Shown piece after piece: positions 10,530-21,236 of a stretch of DNA of 64,000 nt (the stretch's first letter is position 1; every line of letters starts with the position of its first letter). This DNA comes from Chlorops oryzae. Its lineage: Eukaryota; Arthropoda; Insecta; Diptera; Chloropidae. Below the pieces are notes generated by a model. That model saw only the letters and a program-made list of their open reading frames with translations. It was not told where the DNA came from and searched no databases. Location: NCBI GenBank assembly GCA_020466095.1, contig CM035807.1:76352004-76416003 (forward strand). The letters are read 5' to 3'. A program made the position numbers and the translations under genes.

Positions 10530-11351
10530 ATGACGTTCTCAATACGTTTCGGAACGATGGCTCCTTTGATTCTGAAGGCGCGGTGTGGTGTGGGTGCTCG
10601 AACATCGGGCATTTTAAAAACATTTAAAGGCACACGTAATATGTGCCAAGTCGTCATGCTTGGCAGGAGCAGTGGAGGTTCATTGATGCTATTGAATACA
10701 CCGAAAAATCGGGCTTTCAATCAAGGAGTTCGAACAATATGTGGACGGGAGAACTGTAAGGACGTTTGCGATTTTCCACGGTGCGCTCCGGAGAACTTGA
10801 AAAAAACGGAATGTATGAAGGAATTGGAAAGTCGGGAGGATAGACCGAAAACGCTTTATGAAGTCTATTGGGATAGGCCAGAATGCTGCAACGACGAGTG
10901 TGTCGATGCCTATCCACGCTTCGACGATCTGTATTATCAGGAGTCGGACAAGGAGAATCGAATTTACACTCAAACATGGGTCGATTGCCCCCCGGTGGTC
11001 ATTAAACCAAGGGCCCTTTGCTGCACTCAAGAAACACGGTATCCGCCTTTATGTAAACGTCCACGTAAAAAGCGACCAGAAACCGCTTGCAGACTATGCC
11101 CACCTGGAATCGAAGGGAAATGTCCAAAGGTCACATCGCCTTGCTGCCGGCAAGCAATGTCGGGTCAATGCCTAAAACAAAAACTTCCTTCCGGCTGCAA
11201 GAAGTTCCTGGCACCGTCCCCGTCCTTCTCGGAGTGTCGTAAAGGAGATATCAGAGGTCCTAAGCCCACCGAATGCTGGTGCATAGCCGTTCCTTCAATG
11301 TGCGCAGTCTGGGAAGAATGGCGCAAACTTCAAAGAATACATCATAAATAG
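10530..11351 (+). CDS. DUF1431-type cysteine-rich protein A, 273 aa
   Basis: Single-exon gene for a cysteine-rich protein. Residues 1-40 are basic, hydroxylated and free of acidic residues, resembling a mitochondrial presequence. From residue 71 comes CGRENC, then YEVYW..PECC (110-120), a PRFDDLYYQESD segment (129-140), IYTQTWVDCPP (145-155), CKRPRKKRP (175-183) and the C-terminal signature PSFSEC...ECWC...MC (231-258). This set of spaced cysteines and the Y-x-x-TW core are features I associate with Pfam DUF1431, a fly-specific family of unknown biochemical role whose Drosophila members (such as boly and hubl) are testis genes. The ATG chosen is the first in frame, preceded by a short T-rich leader. 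It is closest to gene B, which lies tail-to-tail with it. The assignment is from memory of the family, not a search. Confidence 0.85.
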   Translation: MTFSIRFGTMAPLILKARCGVGARTSGILKTFKGTRNMCQVVMLGRSSGGSLMLLNTPKNRAFNQGVRTICGRENCKDVCDFPRCAPENLKKTECMKELESREDRPKTLYEVYWDRPECCNDECVDAYPRFDDLYYQESDKENRIYTQTWVDCPPVVIKPRALCCTQETRYPPLCKRPRKKRPETACRLCPPGIEGKCPKVTSPCCRQAMSGQCLKQKLPSGCKKFLAPSPSFSECRKGDIRGPKPTECWCIAVPSMCAVWEEWRKLQRIHHK

Positions 11352-11513
11352 GCTACAGTTCCATTTTAAAGTTGACGTTAAGAAAATAGAACTAATTGAT
11401 CTCTTGTTACCAGTTTTAACCAAATTTTTCCTTGTAAATTAAATTCCATACTAACCAAAGTTAAATTTTTTTCATTCATGAAAAATGTCCCATAACCAAG
11501 GGGGCCCATCTGT

Positions 11514-11519
11514 AATAAA
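11514..11519 (+). terminator. Polyadenylation signal AATAAA, gene A
   Basis: First canonical AATAAA downstream of the gene A stop codon, 163 bp after it; an ATTAAA lies earlier, near 11436. Confidence 0.45.
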
Positions 11520-12480
11520 GTTCCCATACATTTCAAATAGGTGTAGTTAATGGATGGTGAGCTTCGGCCAGGGGCTGTCCTCATGCATTTTTCCCGATTT
11601 TTGGATCAACTTCAGATGTCAGGGTCAGGTGCCCAGGATTTTATATTTAGAAAATCTTCTTGCGACATTGTAGAATTACGCGCGGGCGGTACGTTTTCTA
11701 GAGCGAATTCTAATGGATGTCTCGAGTATTTAAAATTTGGATTTGACAGGGACACGAAGGAAACTTCCCATTCCCAAATGCCTTAGTGCAGAAGTGGTCA
11801 ACTTTAGCTCATTTCTCTATTGGTTTCGTGTGCCGACTTTTCCGCGGCGTTTGTGTGGTTTAACACTTCAGAACCAGCCCTGTGTAGTTCGGCTGGTGGC
11901 GAGCGACCCATAAGCGTAGGGACTTTCGCTGACTGTTTGTCGAAAGGTATTCAGGGGGGTCTCGAAATTTTATACAAATTATCGGTTCTTATAATTGCAC
12001 AGAATCCTATTTTATCCAGCTGTCTATGAAATATATAAGAATTCAGTCACTGAAATTCCATTTCCGATAGCTATCGGATTCTGTGACACCCCTGAGGTGT
12101 TATGGAAACCGACAATTGTCAGAATCAGAACACATCCCCGAATACTAAGCAGCGGAGAAATTGGGATTTATTGATTTGATGATTTAGAACCGATTGACGC
12201 TAAGAAACCTTATAGAAAATTTTCTGGGGAAATAACACTGGGGAATATTCATTTAGAATAGGGCCGATTGATTTCAATTCGGATTCTGATCTAATTCTGT
12301 GCCGGTTTCCACAACAGCCCCGAATACTTCCTTTAGCAGCGGAGAAAAATAAGGAAAAATCCCCGGGGACTCATTTGGAATAGAGCTGATTGCCGGGAAG
12401 CTTACACACGCTGATTCGCAGAATAGAACCGTGCTTGGACGGCAGGATCCTTCATATGTGATCAAACTTTACACTAAAGA
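11520..12480. other. Convergent intergenic region with foldback-family relics
   Basis: No gene recognised. Between about 12050 and 12410 are degraded pieces of a dispersed family also seen at 22949, 25132 and 34440: the blocks ggaatattcatttagaatag, cgaatacttcc, gcagcggagaaa and atccccggggactcattt. Two short open frames (11550-11786, 11820-12029) have no recognisable content and are not called. Confidence 0.5.
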
Positions 12481-12504
12481 ATGAAACCAAATGTTTTTCC
12501 AATT

Positions 12505-12510
12505 TTTATT
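12505..12510 (-). terminator. Polyadenylation signal AATAAA, gene B
   Basis: TTTATT on the plus strand, that is AATAAA on the minus strand, about 115 bp beyond the gene B stop codon. Confidence 0.45.
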
Positions 12511-12623
12511 CACAAAAATTTTTGTGTTCCCTTAAATCAACCCCTCCGTTATTTATATACCCAAAGGTTTATACGTTTAACAATTTATACGCTTAACATT
12601 TTCGTTCGTTGCTTTCGGTTGTT

Positions 12624-13430
12624 TCACTTTTTAACGCTGAATGCCTCACACATTGCGAACGCTGTCAGGCACGAGCATTCCGATGGCTTGCGTGGCTTCG
12701 GCTTTGGCTTTGGACATTCCGAGAAAGAAGGCACTGGCGCCTTGAACTTCTCGCATTTCGTTTCGGTCTGACCTTTCACACATCGACCTATTCTTACGGG
12801 GCGGCAGCAAGGCATCGTTATTTTCGGACATTTGCCCTCAAGTACAGGCGGGCACTGGTCTTCTGGCGGACACGCTGTTTTGGGCCTCTGCTTTCGTGGT
12901 CGTTTACAGAAAGGCGGATATGCCGTCGATATATTGCAACAAACGGGCTTGGGTGCAATAACCATTGGTGGACAATCGATCCAGGTTTGAGTATAGATTC
13001 GGTTATCCTTGTCAGATTCCTGATAATACATATCATCGAAGCGCGGCATGGCTTCCATGCATTCAACTTTTGGGCAACATTCCGGCTTGTTCCAATAAAC
13101 TTCGTAAAAGTTCTGTCCAAGCTTTCTATCAGATTCTGCTTTGTTTTTGAATTTTTCTGGCACACAAGGTGGAAAATCGCAAGGATCGCGGCAGTTTTCT
13201 CTACCGCAAATAGTACGAGCTTTTTGCAATAATACCTGCTGTGGGGCCCGTGAAAATAGTAATGAACTATTTACTTTATCGCCGGTCCCACGGGTACTCT
13301 TGCAGCAGCCATTAGACGCATGCGAGCATGAAAATTGCCGCACATGTTTTGATGAACCAGAGAAAATTTTTGCTGCTTTTATAATTTGAACCTCCGGCAA
13401 TGGGATTCGGAATGAACGAAACGTAAACAT
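12624..13430 (-). CDS. DUF1431-type cysteine-rich protein B, 268 aa
   Basis: Paralogue of gene A on the opposite strand. Residues 1-35 are basic with phenylalanine and serine (presequence-like). Then CGRENC at 75-80, CDFPPC (84-89), YEVYW..PECC (109-119), PRFDDMYYQESD (129-140), IYTQTWIDCPP (145-155), YPPFCKRPRK (171-180) and PSFSEC...ECSC...MC (234-261). The match to gene A runs through most of residues 72-183, so the two are a recent pair by comparison with the others. The start is the first in-frame ATG; the leader is AT-rich. The inverted, convergent arrangement with A means they did not arise by simple head-to-tail duplication alone. Function inferred only from family: likely spermatid or sperm protein, biochemical role unknown. 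Confidence 0.85.
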   Translation of the reverse strand: MFTFRSFRIPLPEVQIIKAAKIFSGSSKHVRQFSCSHASNGCCKSTRGTGDKVNSSLLFSRAPQQVLLQKARTICGRENCRDPCDFPPCVPEKFKNKAESDRKLGQNFYEVYWNKPECCPKVECMEAMPRFDDMYYQESDKDNRIYTQTWIDCPPMVIAPKPVCCNISTAYPPFCKRPRKQRPKTACPPEDQCPPVLEGKCPKITMPCCRPVRIGRCVKGQTETKCEKFKAPVPSFSECPKPKPKPRKPSECSCLTAFAMCEAFSVKK

Positions 13431-13815
13431 AATTTTTGGGAGGAAGATTTACGGGTGAGCGACAAATTTCGTTCACAGGATTTTCGGAGTATCCAAAAAA
13501 GTAAAAAAAAAATATTTTTCGAAAATTTTTAAAATTTTTAAAATTTAAACTCAATTTCGTAAATGCGCCTCTATTTTGAGGCATTCGAAAATGGGAGGAA
13601 AAAAATCCCGGCTTCCTAGATCTAGAAAAAATTTCTGATGTGACAAGTGAAGGAAGAATAAACCAAATGGACGCCTACTCGGATGTACATATTTAGCCTT
13701 TGACTTAGGAGGAATTTGATGAAACATCGCCCAATGTTCAGTTTTTCTTTGTATGCATGTGTATATAGCGGAGTGTTTTGCAATTTATATAACTGTGAAA
13801 GTATATGAGCTAGAC

Positions 13816-13992
13816 CAAGGTGTATTTAACAAGGTGATATCAATATTACAACAAGAACAACAAAATCTAAACTGTCAAATTATATCAAATTTTTAGACTT
13901 TTTAGTTTCTTTGCAACAACAAAGCAATGTGTTTTTTTTTTAATTTGTTGTTCTTGTTGTAATATTGATATCACCTTGTTAAATACACCTTG
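13816..13992. mobile_element. 177-bp MITE with ~48-bp perfect inverted repeats (copy 1)
   Basis: Ends caaggtgtatttaacaaggt and the reverse complement accttgttaaatacaccttg. The arms match for about 48 bp, through tgatatcaatattacaaca. The interior (about 80 bp) has no ORF. Imperfect 8-bp flanks (agctagac and agctaagc) could be a target-site duplication. A second copy of the same family lies at 16907-17039. Confidence 0.85.
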
Positions 13993-15261
13993 AGCTAAGC
14001 TTCTCTTTCTCATAGCGAATCAACAGGTTCCAATTTTTGTTGAATTTTTTGGGTCCTATTTTTGGAGGCACTTTTCAAAAGTACCTCTGACATCAACGTG
14101 GAACTGTATCCGGCACTCTACGGTTTCGCATGGAAATTCTACAAATACTGAGCAGTGACATTAAAAATCGCACCGGCATGCCGCCGCATTGCGGAAACAT
14201 AGGAAGGAATTGATGATGGTCAACATGAGCTTGGAATTAAGCTAGGGACTTTAAGATATAGTGCCCAAACAATAATGTATGACACGTCATCGATGGCAGA
14301 ATTTAATATTGATATCAAAAGAGATAATATTTGTCATTATGCAGATGCATAGTCCTGGTGTGACTAAAATCTAGAAAGTATCACATTGTAGGCGAGTTTT
14401 AACAGGAGACTTCACAGATTGTTAATTGAATGATTTCTTGAATACAATTTTGCATGATTTGTGGCGTCTTTCAACGATTCGCGAAATAAAACGCTCAAAA
14501 TGGCTTTCTCCTTTGAAGTTCTTTTCTGAATAATTTGGCTATAATGGCCTCATCCCATTTTCTAGTCGCTGACGTGAAAGTCTATCAACTCTCGAAAGAA
14601 AATCTTACTTCTCGGGATATGGGGATGTTCTTAAATTGTGGGAAAGCGAACAGACTGTACGCACTCACAAATTTATCGCGTCCTGTTTGGCGTGGCAATA
14701 TCACAGACCGACGCACAGTGGGGAAATTGCGGAAAATGCTATTCAAAAATCTAATGATGCAGTTTGATAGAGGATAGTTTGACTAAGAGAAATCTGAAAT
14801 TGGTTTCCGTAAAATGTTATTTTTTGCCTTCGAAAGAGTTATGCGAGCTCAGCTGAAAATTGTACCCCAAAAAGTAACGAGAATTTGCATGTAATCTATT
14901 AACGTGTATATGGAAGAAATGTTTGCTAATGCATTTTGGTTGATATTATTATTTAAATATTGTATTTAGTTTTTCACAAAAAATATAAACTAACTGATTG
15001 ACGTAAGTGGTTTAACAGATATATGCGATACAAAAGTGCAGTGAGATATGAAGTTTTTTTCAATTTTCGTTGGAGAAACAAAAAGTAAGCTCCGCCTGCC
15101 TACATTGGCTCACTGCAAAAAAGTGAAAGGTAAGAGTCTCTTCTTTCAGTTTCATCAATAAAAATCGCCAAATTTTATTAATATTTTGAAGAACTTACAA
15201 ATTAGCTAACGGAGTTTTGCAATTTTCAACGCATTTAGCGAAAAAAGCTATAGCTATGGGT
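13993..15261. other. Intergenic stretch, no gene recognised
   Basis: An 80-codon ORF at 14535-14777 and the bases before it (about 14090-14400) have a slightly more coding-like composition than the surroundings, but I recognise no domain and the frame is broken either side. It could be a decayed retroelement. The rest is AT-rich DNA. Confidence 0.35.
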
Positions 15262-15835
15262 CAGTGCCGGCCACGGAAGCATGCTAGAAGCAAAAAGAGC
15301 GTAAGCACTCATATGTGCACAAAATTGCTCTCAAATGAGAAGCAAAGCTGAGAGCCAAAAATTCGTTCAGTTGAGTGGAAAACGTCAAGCGAGACGGAGC
15401 TGCGTCGGATGAAGCTGGATGAGAACGAGAAACTTTTTCAGCTTTGATACACTTTGAAGAAAATGATTTTTTTATACTTCAGGAATTTTTTCATCGTGTT
15501 CTTAACATTCAGTTATTTTTATGATATAATATATATAAATTCAGCACATCATTGATTTGTACAATAATTCTCTGCTCTGCACTGTAAATTTTTAAAATAA
15601 AAGGGCTCAAGATGAGCTGAAAAAGCTCCAAAATGACCCCATCCCTACCTCTTGAAGGAGGCGTCGAGTTTTTGCGACATATCGATCTAGGGACATACCC
15701 AGTTCTAAAGAACAAAATTTTTCGGCTCTAAGAAAAATTTATGCAATTTTGTATGAAAACATCCGCAGCTGTTTCTCTCTGTGTAATGTGCACGCACACA
15801 AACGCAATTAGTAAATGTAGTGGTGGCCGGCACTG
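15262..15835. mobile_element. Candidate hAT-like non-autonomous element, 574 bp
   Basis: Begins cagtgccggccac and ends gtggccggcactg, a 13-bp perfect terminal inverted repeat. The CAGTG start is the form expected of hAT ends. No transposase ORF inside and no target-site duplication that I can see, so the family is tentative. Confidence 0.5.
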
Positions 15836-16906
15836 CCCAGCAAACCATTATAGGAGCGCTCCTAAAAAATGACTCTTAAAAGAATCCAACTCGGGAGCCT
15901 TTTCTGAGCGCTCCTAGGAATGGCTACTTTAGGAGTATAAAAAGAGTATGAAAAATAATTTCTCAAACACCAAACACCTTAAACACTCATAAAACGGAGC
16001 ATTTTTTGATCATTCTGAATAATAGAAAAATACTCAAGTGCGTGCGTCTCACTTCGCTACAACTCCCCTTTATTAGTAGAATAACGGAAGTTTTGTTTTG
16101 CTAGTTTTGCGGCTGAGTTTTCTTTATAAGTCCAAATCCCGCGCCCCGCGAACAGATGGGAAATCCCGCGAAACTCCTATCTTTATGTACCTATAACTCT
16201 CAACGCAACATTTTCTATCATAATTACACACATTAGTCGAAAATGGTAACACTACTACTACTTTGAGCGCATTTTTTCGATCATAAACAATTTGTGGACG
16301 AATTAAAAAAAAAACAGATTAACGATTGAAGGCTATTCTTTACGTCAAATGTAATATAAACTGCTTAGAGTTCTACGATATTTTGAAAAAGGAACCAACA
16401 TTGCTTAGTGCAATCGCGTCACCAGATAAATATCAAGCCCTGGCGGATGGAGAAGAATCGGATTGATAAAATATTCTAATATCAAAAAGCAAAATATTTT
16501 TCTGAAAGATGTGTTAGGACTTATTTCCTTAATTTATTTGTTTTGGGAAGCTTCTCCCTTTTTAATTTCGGCTGATCCTTCTTTCATCCTTCTTTTGTAT
16601 GATAAAAATCCCGCGAAATATAGAATTTTCGCGGAAAAATCCTTTCTTTTAGCCAAATAAATATACGTACTCTAGGTATACCGCCTTTTGTGTGCTCGAA
16701 GCCTTAAGACGTTCCGTTTCTGCTCGCCTGTCTGCATGACTGTTTTTTGAAATTTGTCACGGGATTTTTCACTGAAAGAAATTTCGATAATGAAACATTT
16801 TTTTTGTTGGCTATGGATATGTGATGTGGGAGCGTTTTTCTCTATTCCCCGTGCGTCCTTTGCTGACAGAAAATGTCTTTCTATCAGAAACTTACAGAAT
16901 CTTGCC
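15836..16906. other. Intergenic stretch with short repeats
   Basis: Contains aggagcgctccta palindromes (about 15853-15920) and several cccgcgaaa motifs in both orientations (16138-16640), possibly ends of a decayed element. No gene seen. Confidence 0.35.
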
Positions 16907-17039
16907 CAATATGTATTTAAAAAGGTGATATCAATATTACCACAAGAACAAATCTGAAACTAATTTGTCAAATTAAATGAAATTTTTGGACTTTTTACAT
17001 TCTTTCAAATATTGATATCACCTTGTTAAATACACCTTG
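16907..17039. mobile_element. MITE copy 2, flanked by a 9-bp duplication
   Basis: Same family as 13816-13992: tgatatcaatattac at the left and gtaatattgatatcacc-type sequence at the right, ending tgttaaatacaccttg. The flanks read aatcttgcc on both sides, an 8-9 bp target-site duplication, which supports transposition by a hAT- or Mutator-type enzyme. Confidence 0.8.
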
Positions 17040-17482
17040 AATCTTGCCGAAGGAATTTTCTAATATGTATGTTTAAATCAGTTCCTCTATGAGTTTCTTG
17101 TTTCACATGGAATTTTTTTTTATCTATCAGAGTTATTAGGAGTTAATGACGAGTTTTTCGATTTCAATTTTAGTTCTTAGCTTTTTCAAAGCAAAAAAAT
17201 TGTTTGCTGCTTTTTTTGCGCGCTTGCCTATCTGAATGGGTACCTAGCCATCGTGCAAATTCCCTCTAACAGTGTAAATTCCATCGAATCTCTCTTGCGG
17301 AAACCAACTCTTACTTCCGGAATAAAATTTTAATCGAACAAGCATTTGAAATTTATTCCGCCGAACTAAAATATTAATATTTAAAACATATTTTACGCAT
17401 CTTAAACATAAAAAAAGTAAAACAAGTAGGAAACTATTTTTAACCCCAAAATTTTGTAGTTGTTAAATTTACTTATTAATTA

Positions 17483-17932
17483 ATGGAGTCCTTGACAAAT
17501 ATTGGAAGGATCTTTAGGGGAATTTCAAGTTGTAGATCCTTATCTTATGTTACTTCGCGGGGCATAGCTGGTGCTCGTCGTGACGAGAGGTCGTCGAGAC
17601 CTATAACAACTAAGATGGCAGCAGCACGTTCTGATACGGATGATGAAAGCGGCGATGTTACGACAAGGCATCGTAAATTTTCGGGCCCGGAAAAAAGAGA
17701 CCTAAGTTTATCACAAAATCGAAATGATGGAACTGCCAACAAAGAGAATTTACTCAATGCTGGGGGCCATCTATTTGGAAGACGGCGTAAACGCTCTAGT
17801 GAAACCATACGTCATGACCAACTCTATTTGCAATCTACTGCTTTGTCCAAAAGGGAGTACACGCAAACATGGAACGATTTCGAGTGTAATCGTAGCATTC
17901 CCATTACCGAATGGGGTAAATACAATCGGTAG
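17483..17932 (+). CDS. Short cysteine-poor protein C with RHD/QTW/ITEWG core, 149 aa
   Basis: Single-exon ORF from the first ATG. Residues 1-40 are basic and serine-rich with no acidic residue before about 34 except E2, ending in RG-rich sequence like a mitochondrial presequence. The middle (40-105) is polar and probably disordered. The C-terminal 45 residues hold the conserved part: IRHDQLYL (109-116), REYTQTWNDF (124-133) and PITEWG (140-145). The same blocks occur in gene D, and the RHDxxYL...YTQTW portion matches the centre of the cysteine-rich genes around it. Only two cysteines, so it cannot form their disulphide pattern. An AATAAA occurs at about 18206. I do not know a named homologue; it is likely a member or partner of the same system. 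Confidence 0.7.
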   Translation: MESLTNIGRIFRGISSCRSLSYVTSRGIAGARRDERSSRPITTKMAAARSDTDDESGDVTTRHRKFSGPEKRDLSLSQNRNDGTANKENLLNAGGHLFGRRRKRSSETIRHDQLYLQSTALSKREYTQTWNDFECNRSIPITEWGKYNR

Positions 17933-17948
17933 CAAGGAAATCCATTGA

Positions 17949-20768
17949 TCATACTCTCTCTGATCATCTCTCTCTGTTGGCGTTATTGTTTTACATAAAA
18001 TTCAAAAATTGCCTTCCAAAAGATCGCAATATTTGAAAAGCAGGACTTAATTCTTTATCCGTTTTCAGTTGGAAGCATTTAAATTGCTTTTTATCGAGAT
18101 AATAATTTCATGTTAACTCCATTATAATTGAAAAAATGACTAGTGTTGGCAACATTAAAGGTTGAAACTGTACAATTGTTTTTAAATATCGTAAATGCGT
18201 GGACACGAATAAAATTTCAGTGAACTAATGAGCCATGACCTTTTCTATATGAGTTGCGTGGAAGCTTGCATACATAAGTCTTCCATATTCCTTCATATGG
18301 GTTTATTCTAATGGGTATGCGGATCATTCATGCTGATACTGAATACATAGCGCTTCTTACCATACACTCCTGACTTCTTTTGTGCTTTGTCGCAATCGAA
18401 GGCGTCCGGTGGTGGTTTTAAAACCCATAAGTAATTAGATCAAAAATTTTGAACAGGTTTGAACAGCGACTGCTCAAATGTTTTTGCTATGACTCGGCCC
18501 AGGAATTCCTATTTCAACCCAAACTTATAATAGTTTGTAGTTTGCTACACTCGAAACTATTCTACTGTTCCCAATAGGGATGTGCCGGATAGTGAATTTG
18601 CCGGATAACCGGATATCGGATATCCGGTAAAAAAAATGTAGCCGGATACATAGTATCCGATTTTTATAGATTTTTGTCTGCTCAATCCCCAGAAATTATT
18701 ATTGATGCACAAAAAAACGGTTTTTATTTTTATAAGCAATTTTTCGCCCAATGCGACATTTTTGATATTTTTAAAAATAATTTTAAACGAAAGCTGAGCT
18801 CTGTTTCTATAAAATGACATCTTAAACAAGATGGGATCTCTAAAACTAAAGACTAAATGGACGTGTAGAACCCAGCGCAAAGCACGCAGAAGCCGCTATT
18901 CAGCTTTATCAACTTGAGAAGTTCAGCAGCCACGGAGTATGGGCGATAGTACAAAAAAAATGTTTAATAAAATCGAAAATGTCAAAATCAACCCACATTT
19001 GAATTTTGTTGAAATATGTATACAAAAATTTTTAAATCAGTTTCGTAACGTTCGTCAACGAGGTAACATAGGACTCGTTTACGTCTGGGCCGGGCTCAAC
19101 GTTTGAAAATTTCGCCATTTTGAATTTGTGCTGACGCCGGTCATATAAAACGGAAAATTAAACAATCAAGTTACTGAGTCAAAAGAGTGTCTAGGAGGAA
19201 TATAAGTACTCAATGGCACTCAATTCGCACTGAAAATTACTATCTAATTATTCTTGGCGGCGGCCATTTCACTCCCTTGCCTGTACTCCGTCTGAGGGCG
19301 ATGGTGAAGGGGCAATTACGCATCCATTCATACATACTAGTATCAGAGCCTGACGTCGGTCATTAAAACGAAGATACATCATTACTTGAGAATTTAGCTG
19401 GCATATGTGGACCTCATTGTGTCCCAGCCATTAATTTTACAGTAAAAAAAACAAAAAAAATTTTTTACATTCGTTCAAAAATGTATGCGTTCGAAATTCA
19501 ATACAAAATTTTGACAGTCACGAGTTGAAGAACTGTTTCTGGCGCCACCACCTTGTTTAGGGGATGGTATAGTTTTTAAAAATTTTGGGTTGATTTTTAA
19601 ATATTTTGTTTCTGAATGTACAAGCCGATGCAGAGAGGTGTTAAAAAAGAGATATCTCGCTGGGCATAAACATTTTCAAAATCATTGAAAAAAATTCAGG
19701 TAGCAAATATTTGTACAGTTCTGCACAATATTTGTATTTCGCTGAAGAGTCCATTTGAAGTAGAAACCCGATCTTCAGAGCTTATCGTTGAAATTCTGAA
19801 TCTGAGGGGAGGTTCAATATGGAAGCAACACATCATTTTCAGACATTGTGAATCGAACCCGATCCAACATTGCTAACTCCTTATAAGCCTCTTAGAAAGC
19901 TGTTGAAGCAATGGCTTTCTTGGGTCCATCACCAGCTTCCTTCATTTTTTGCAAATTTTGCGAAAATTTTTTTTTCGCACTATAGCGTTTTTGGTCGTTC
20001 CACACTCTTTACCCAGCTGCGTTTAAAAGCTTTATAAAGTTCCTTACAGAATGCTTGAACTTTAAAGCGATTTCCCTTGTAATAATTTCTTGCACTAGAT
20101 TGATTATTTTATTTATTTATTTCAAAATGAAAGTTATTCATAAATTTACAACTTACATTCAAGGAGCACGAAATATCTCGCTTCGATTTTTATTTATTGT
20201 TTTTGACCTAAAAGTGCATAAATTTATAACTTATTAAGATTATTTTGTTAAGAAATCGACTTAAATTTTGACCATGTTTTTCTGATTCGCCAGAAAAAAT
20301 TAGGCGAACAAAAAAAGCGAAGTGATGAAATTCCGGCAAATCCTACTTATTAAGAATGTGGCGAAAAAGATTCGAACATCCGAAAAAAGGCGGAAAATTA
20401 ATAATACCTATTTGGCGGAAAGTGCATTTTTTCGGGGGCCTCCCCTGCCAACGAAAATTTGTTTCATTATCGAAATGTCTTAACGTGTAAATAGCGTACA
20501 AACTGCGAATGATTTTGACGTCCTCAAATAAGTATTTTAATCCTTTTGCACAGAATTTGAAGAAATTGATCACAAAGTAGGCACCCTAAGATATTTCATT
20601 AAAATTATCATTTACGACTATTTTCTTTCGTATTTAAAAAAAAATAAAGGATATATAAATTTTCTCTCAAGAAATTTTGATATATAACTTTTTGGACTTC
20701 AATAGCTAGCTCATATATTTTTTGTATATTTCGATTGAAAAAATTTGCCAAAAAAAATTCTGTACAAT
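17949..20768. other. Intergenic stretch with one hAT-like end
   Basis: About 18576-18660 contains tagggatgtgccggata followed by repeated ccggata and gatatcc motifs, the kind of subterminal repeats found at hAT transposon ends; I found no matching opposite end. Two copies of a tgacg.cggtcat motif occur near 19131 and 19350. No gene seen. Confidence 0.35.
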
Positions 20769-21236
20769 ATGCGAATTCTCAAAACGTTAAAGCTCTTACA
20801 CATTAAAGATATGGGCATGCGCACGAGATTGACTACGGCGCAAACACAAAGCAGCCGACGGATTTTGCGTTGGCACTCGTCGTCTAACTCGAATGCAGGA
20901 TCCTCTTTAATGTCCATAACCGAAAGACTGACGCCGAAGAAAATATCACATAGGCGAAATACTTCCGATACTGGTCTAATCAAGGTAATCCCAGAATCGA
21001 GCACCATACAATATGGTATGGCAAAAGATCGATCGCCAGCGAAATGGAATAAAAAGAAGAAGTCATTTTCTGATGAGATACCCATACGTCATGACACAGT
21101 TTATTTGAAAAAACCAAAGGAAGAATATGGACCAAAGAATATTCAGCGCGAATACAAGCAAACGTGGACGGAATTCCCCGAAGAAAGAGTCAGACCAATA
21201 ACCGAATGGGGCTTTTCAAAGCCTTCTAAAAAATAA
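20769..21236 (+). CDS. Short cysteine-poor protein D with RHD/QTW/ITEWG core, 155 aa
   Basis: Paralogue of gene C. The first ATG is at 20769; an in-frame TTG 24 bp upstream is not a credible eukaryotic start. Residues 1-38 carry ten basic and one acidic residue and end RRILRWHSSS, a good mitochondrial-presequence-like stretch. Conserved C-terminal blocks: IRHDTVYLKK (106-115), REYKQTWTEF (127-136) and RPITEWG (142-148). No cysteine at all. The middle is serine- and lysine-rich. Codon use and the AT-rich leader resemble the neighbouring genes. The stop codon overlaps an AATAAA, with another at about 21331. Function unknown; by context a sperm or spermatid mitochondrial protein is the best guess. 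Confidence 0.7.
   Translation: MRILKTLKLLHIKDMGMRTRLTTAQTQSSRRILRWHSSSNSNAGSSLMSITERLTPKKISHRRNTSDTGLIKVIPESSTIQYGMAKDRSPAKWNKKKKSFSDEIPIRHDTVYLKKPKEEYGPKNIQREYKQTWTEFPEERVRPITEWGFSKPSKK

Noticed and set aside
10689..11030. Minus-strand ORFs opposite gene A (and plus-strand ones opposite B)
   Set aside because: Shadows of the cysteine-rich genes; the conserved motifs are all on the other strand.
14535..14777. 80-codon plus-strand ORF
   Set aside because: No recognisable domain, no leader or poly(A) context, broken surroundings.
20745..20768. Longer start for gene D (and similarly 24050 for E, 28278 for F, 32252 for G, 48230 for tkv)
   Set aside because: These extensions or starts depend on TTG or GTG codons, or lie in the middle of an exon. 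The first ATG, or the splice acceptor for tkv, was used instead.
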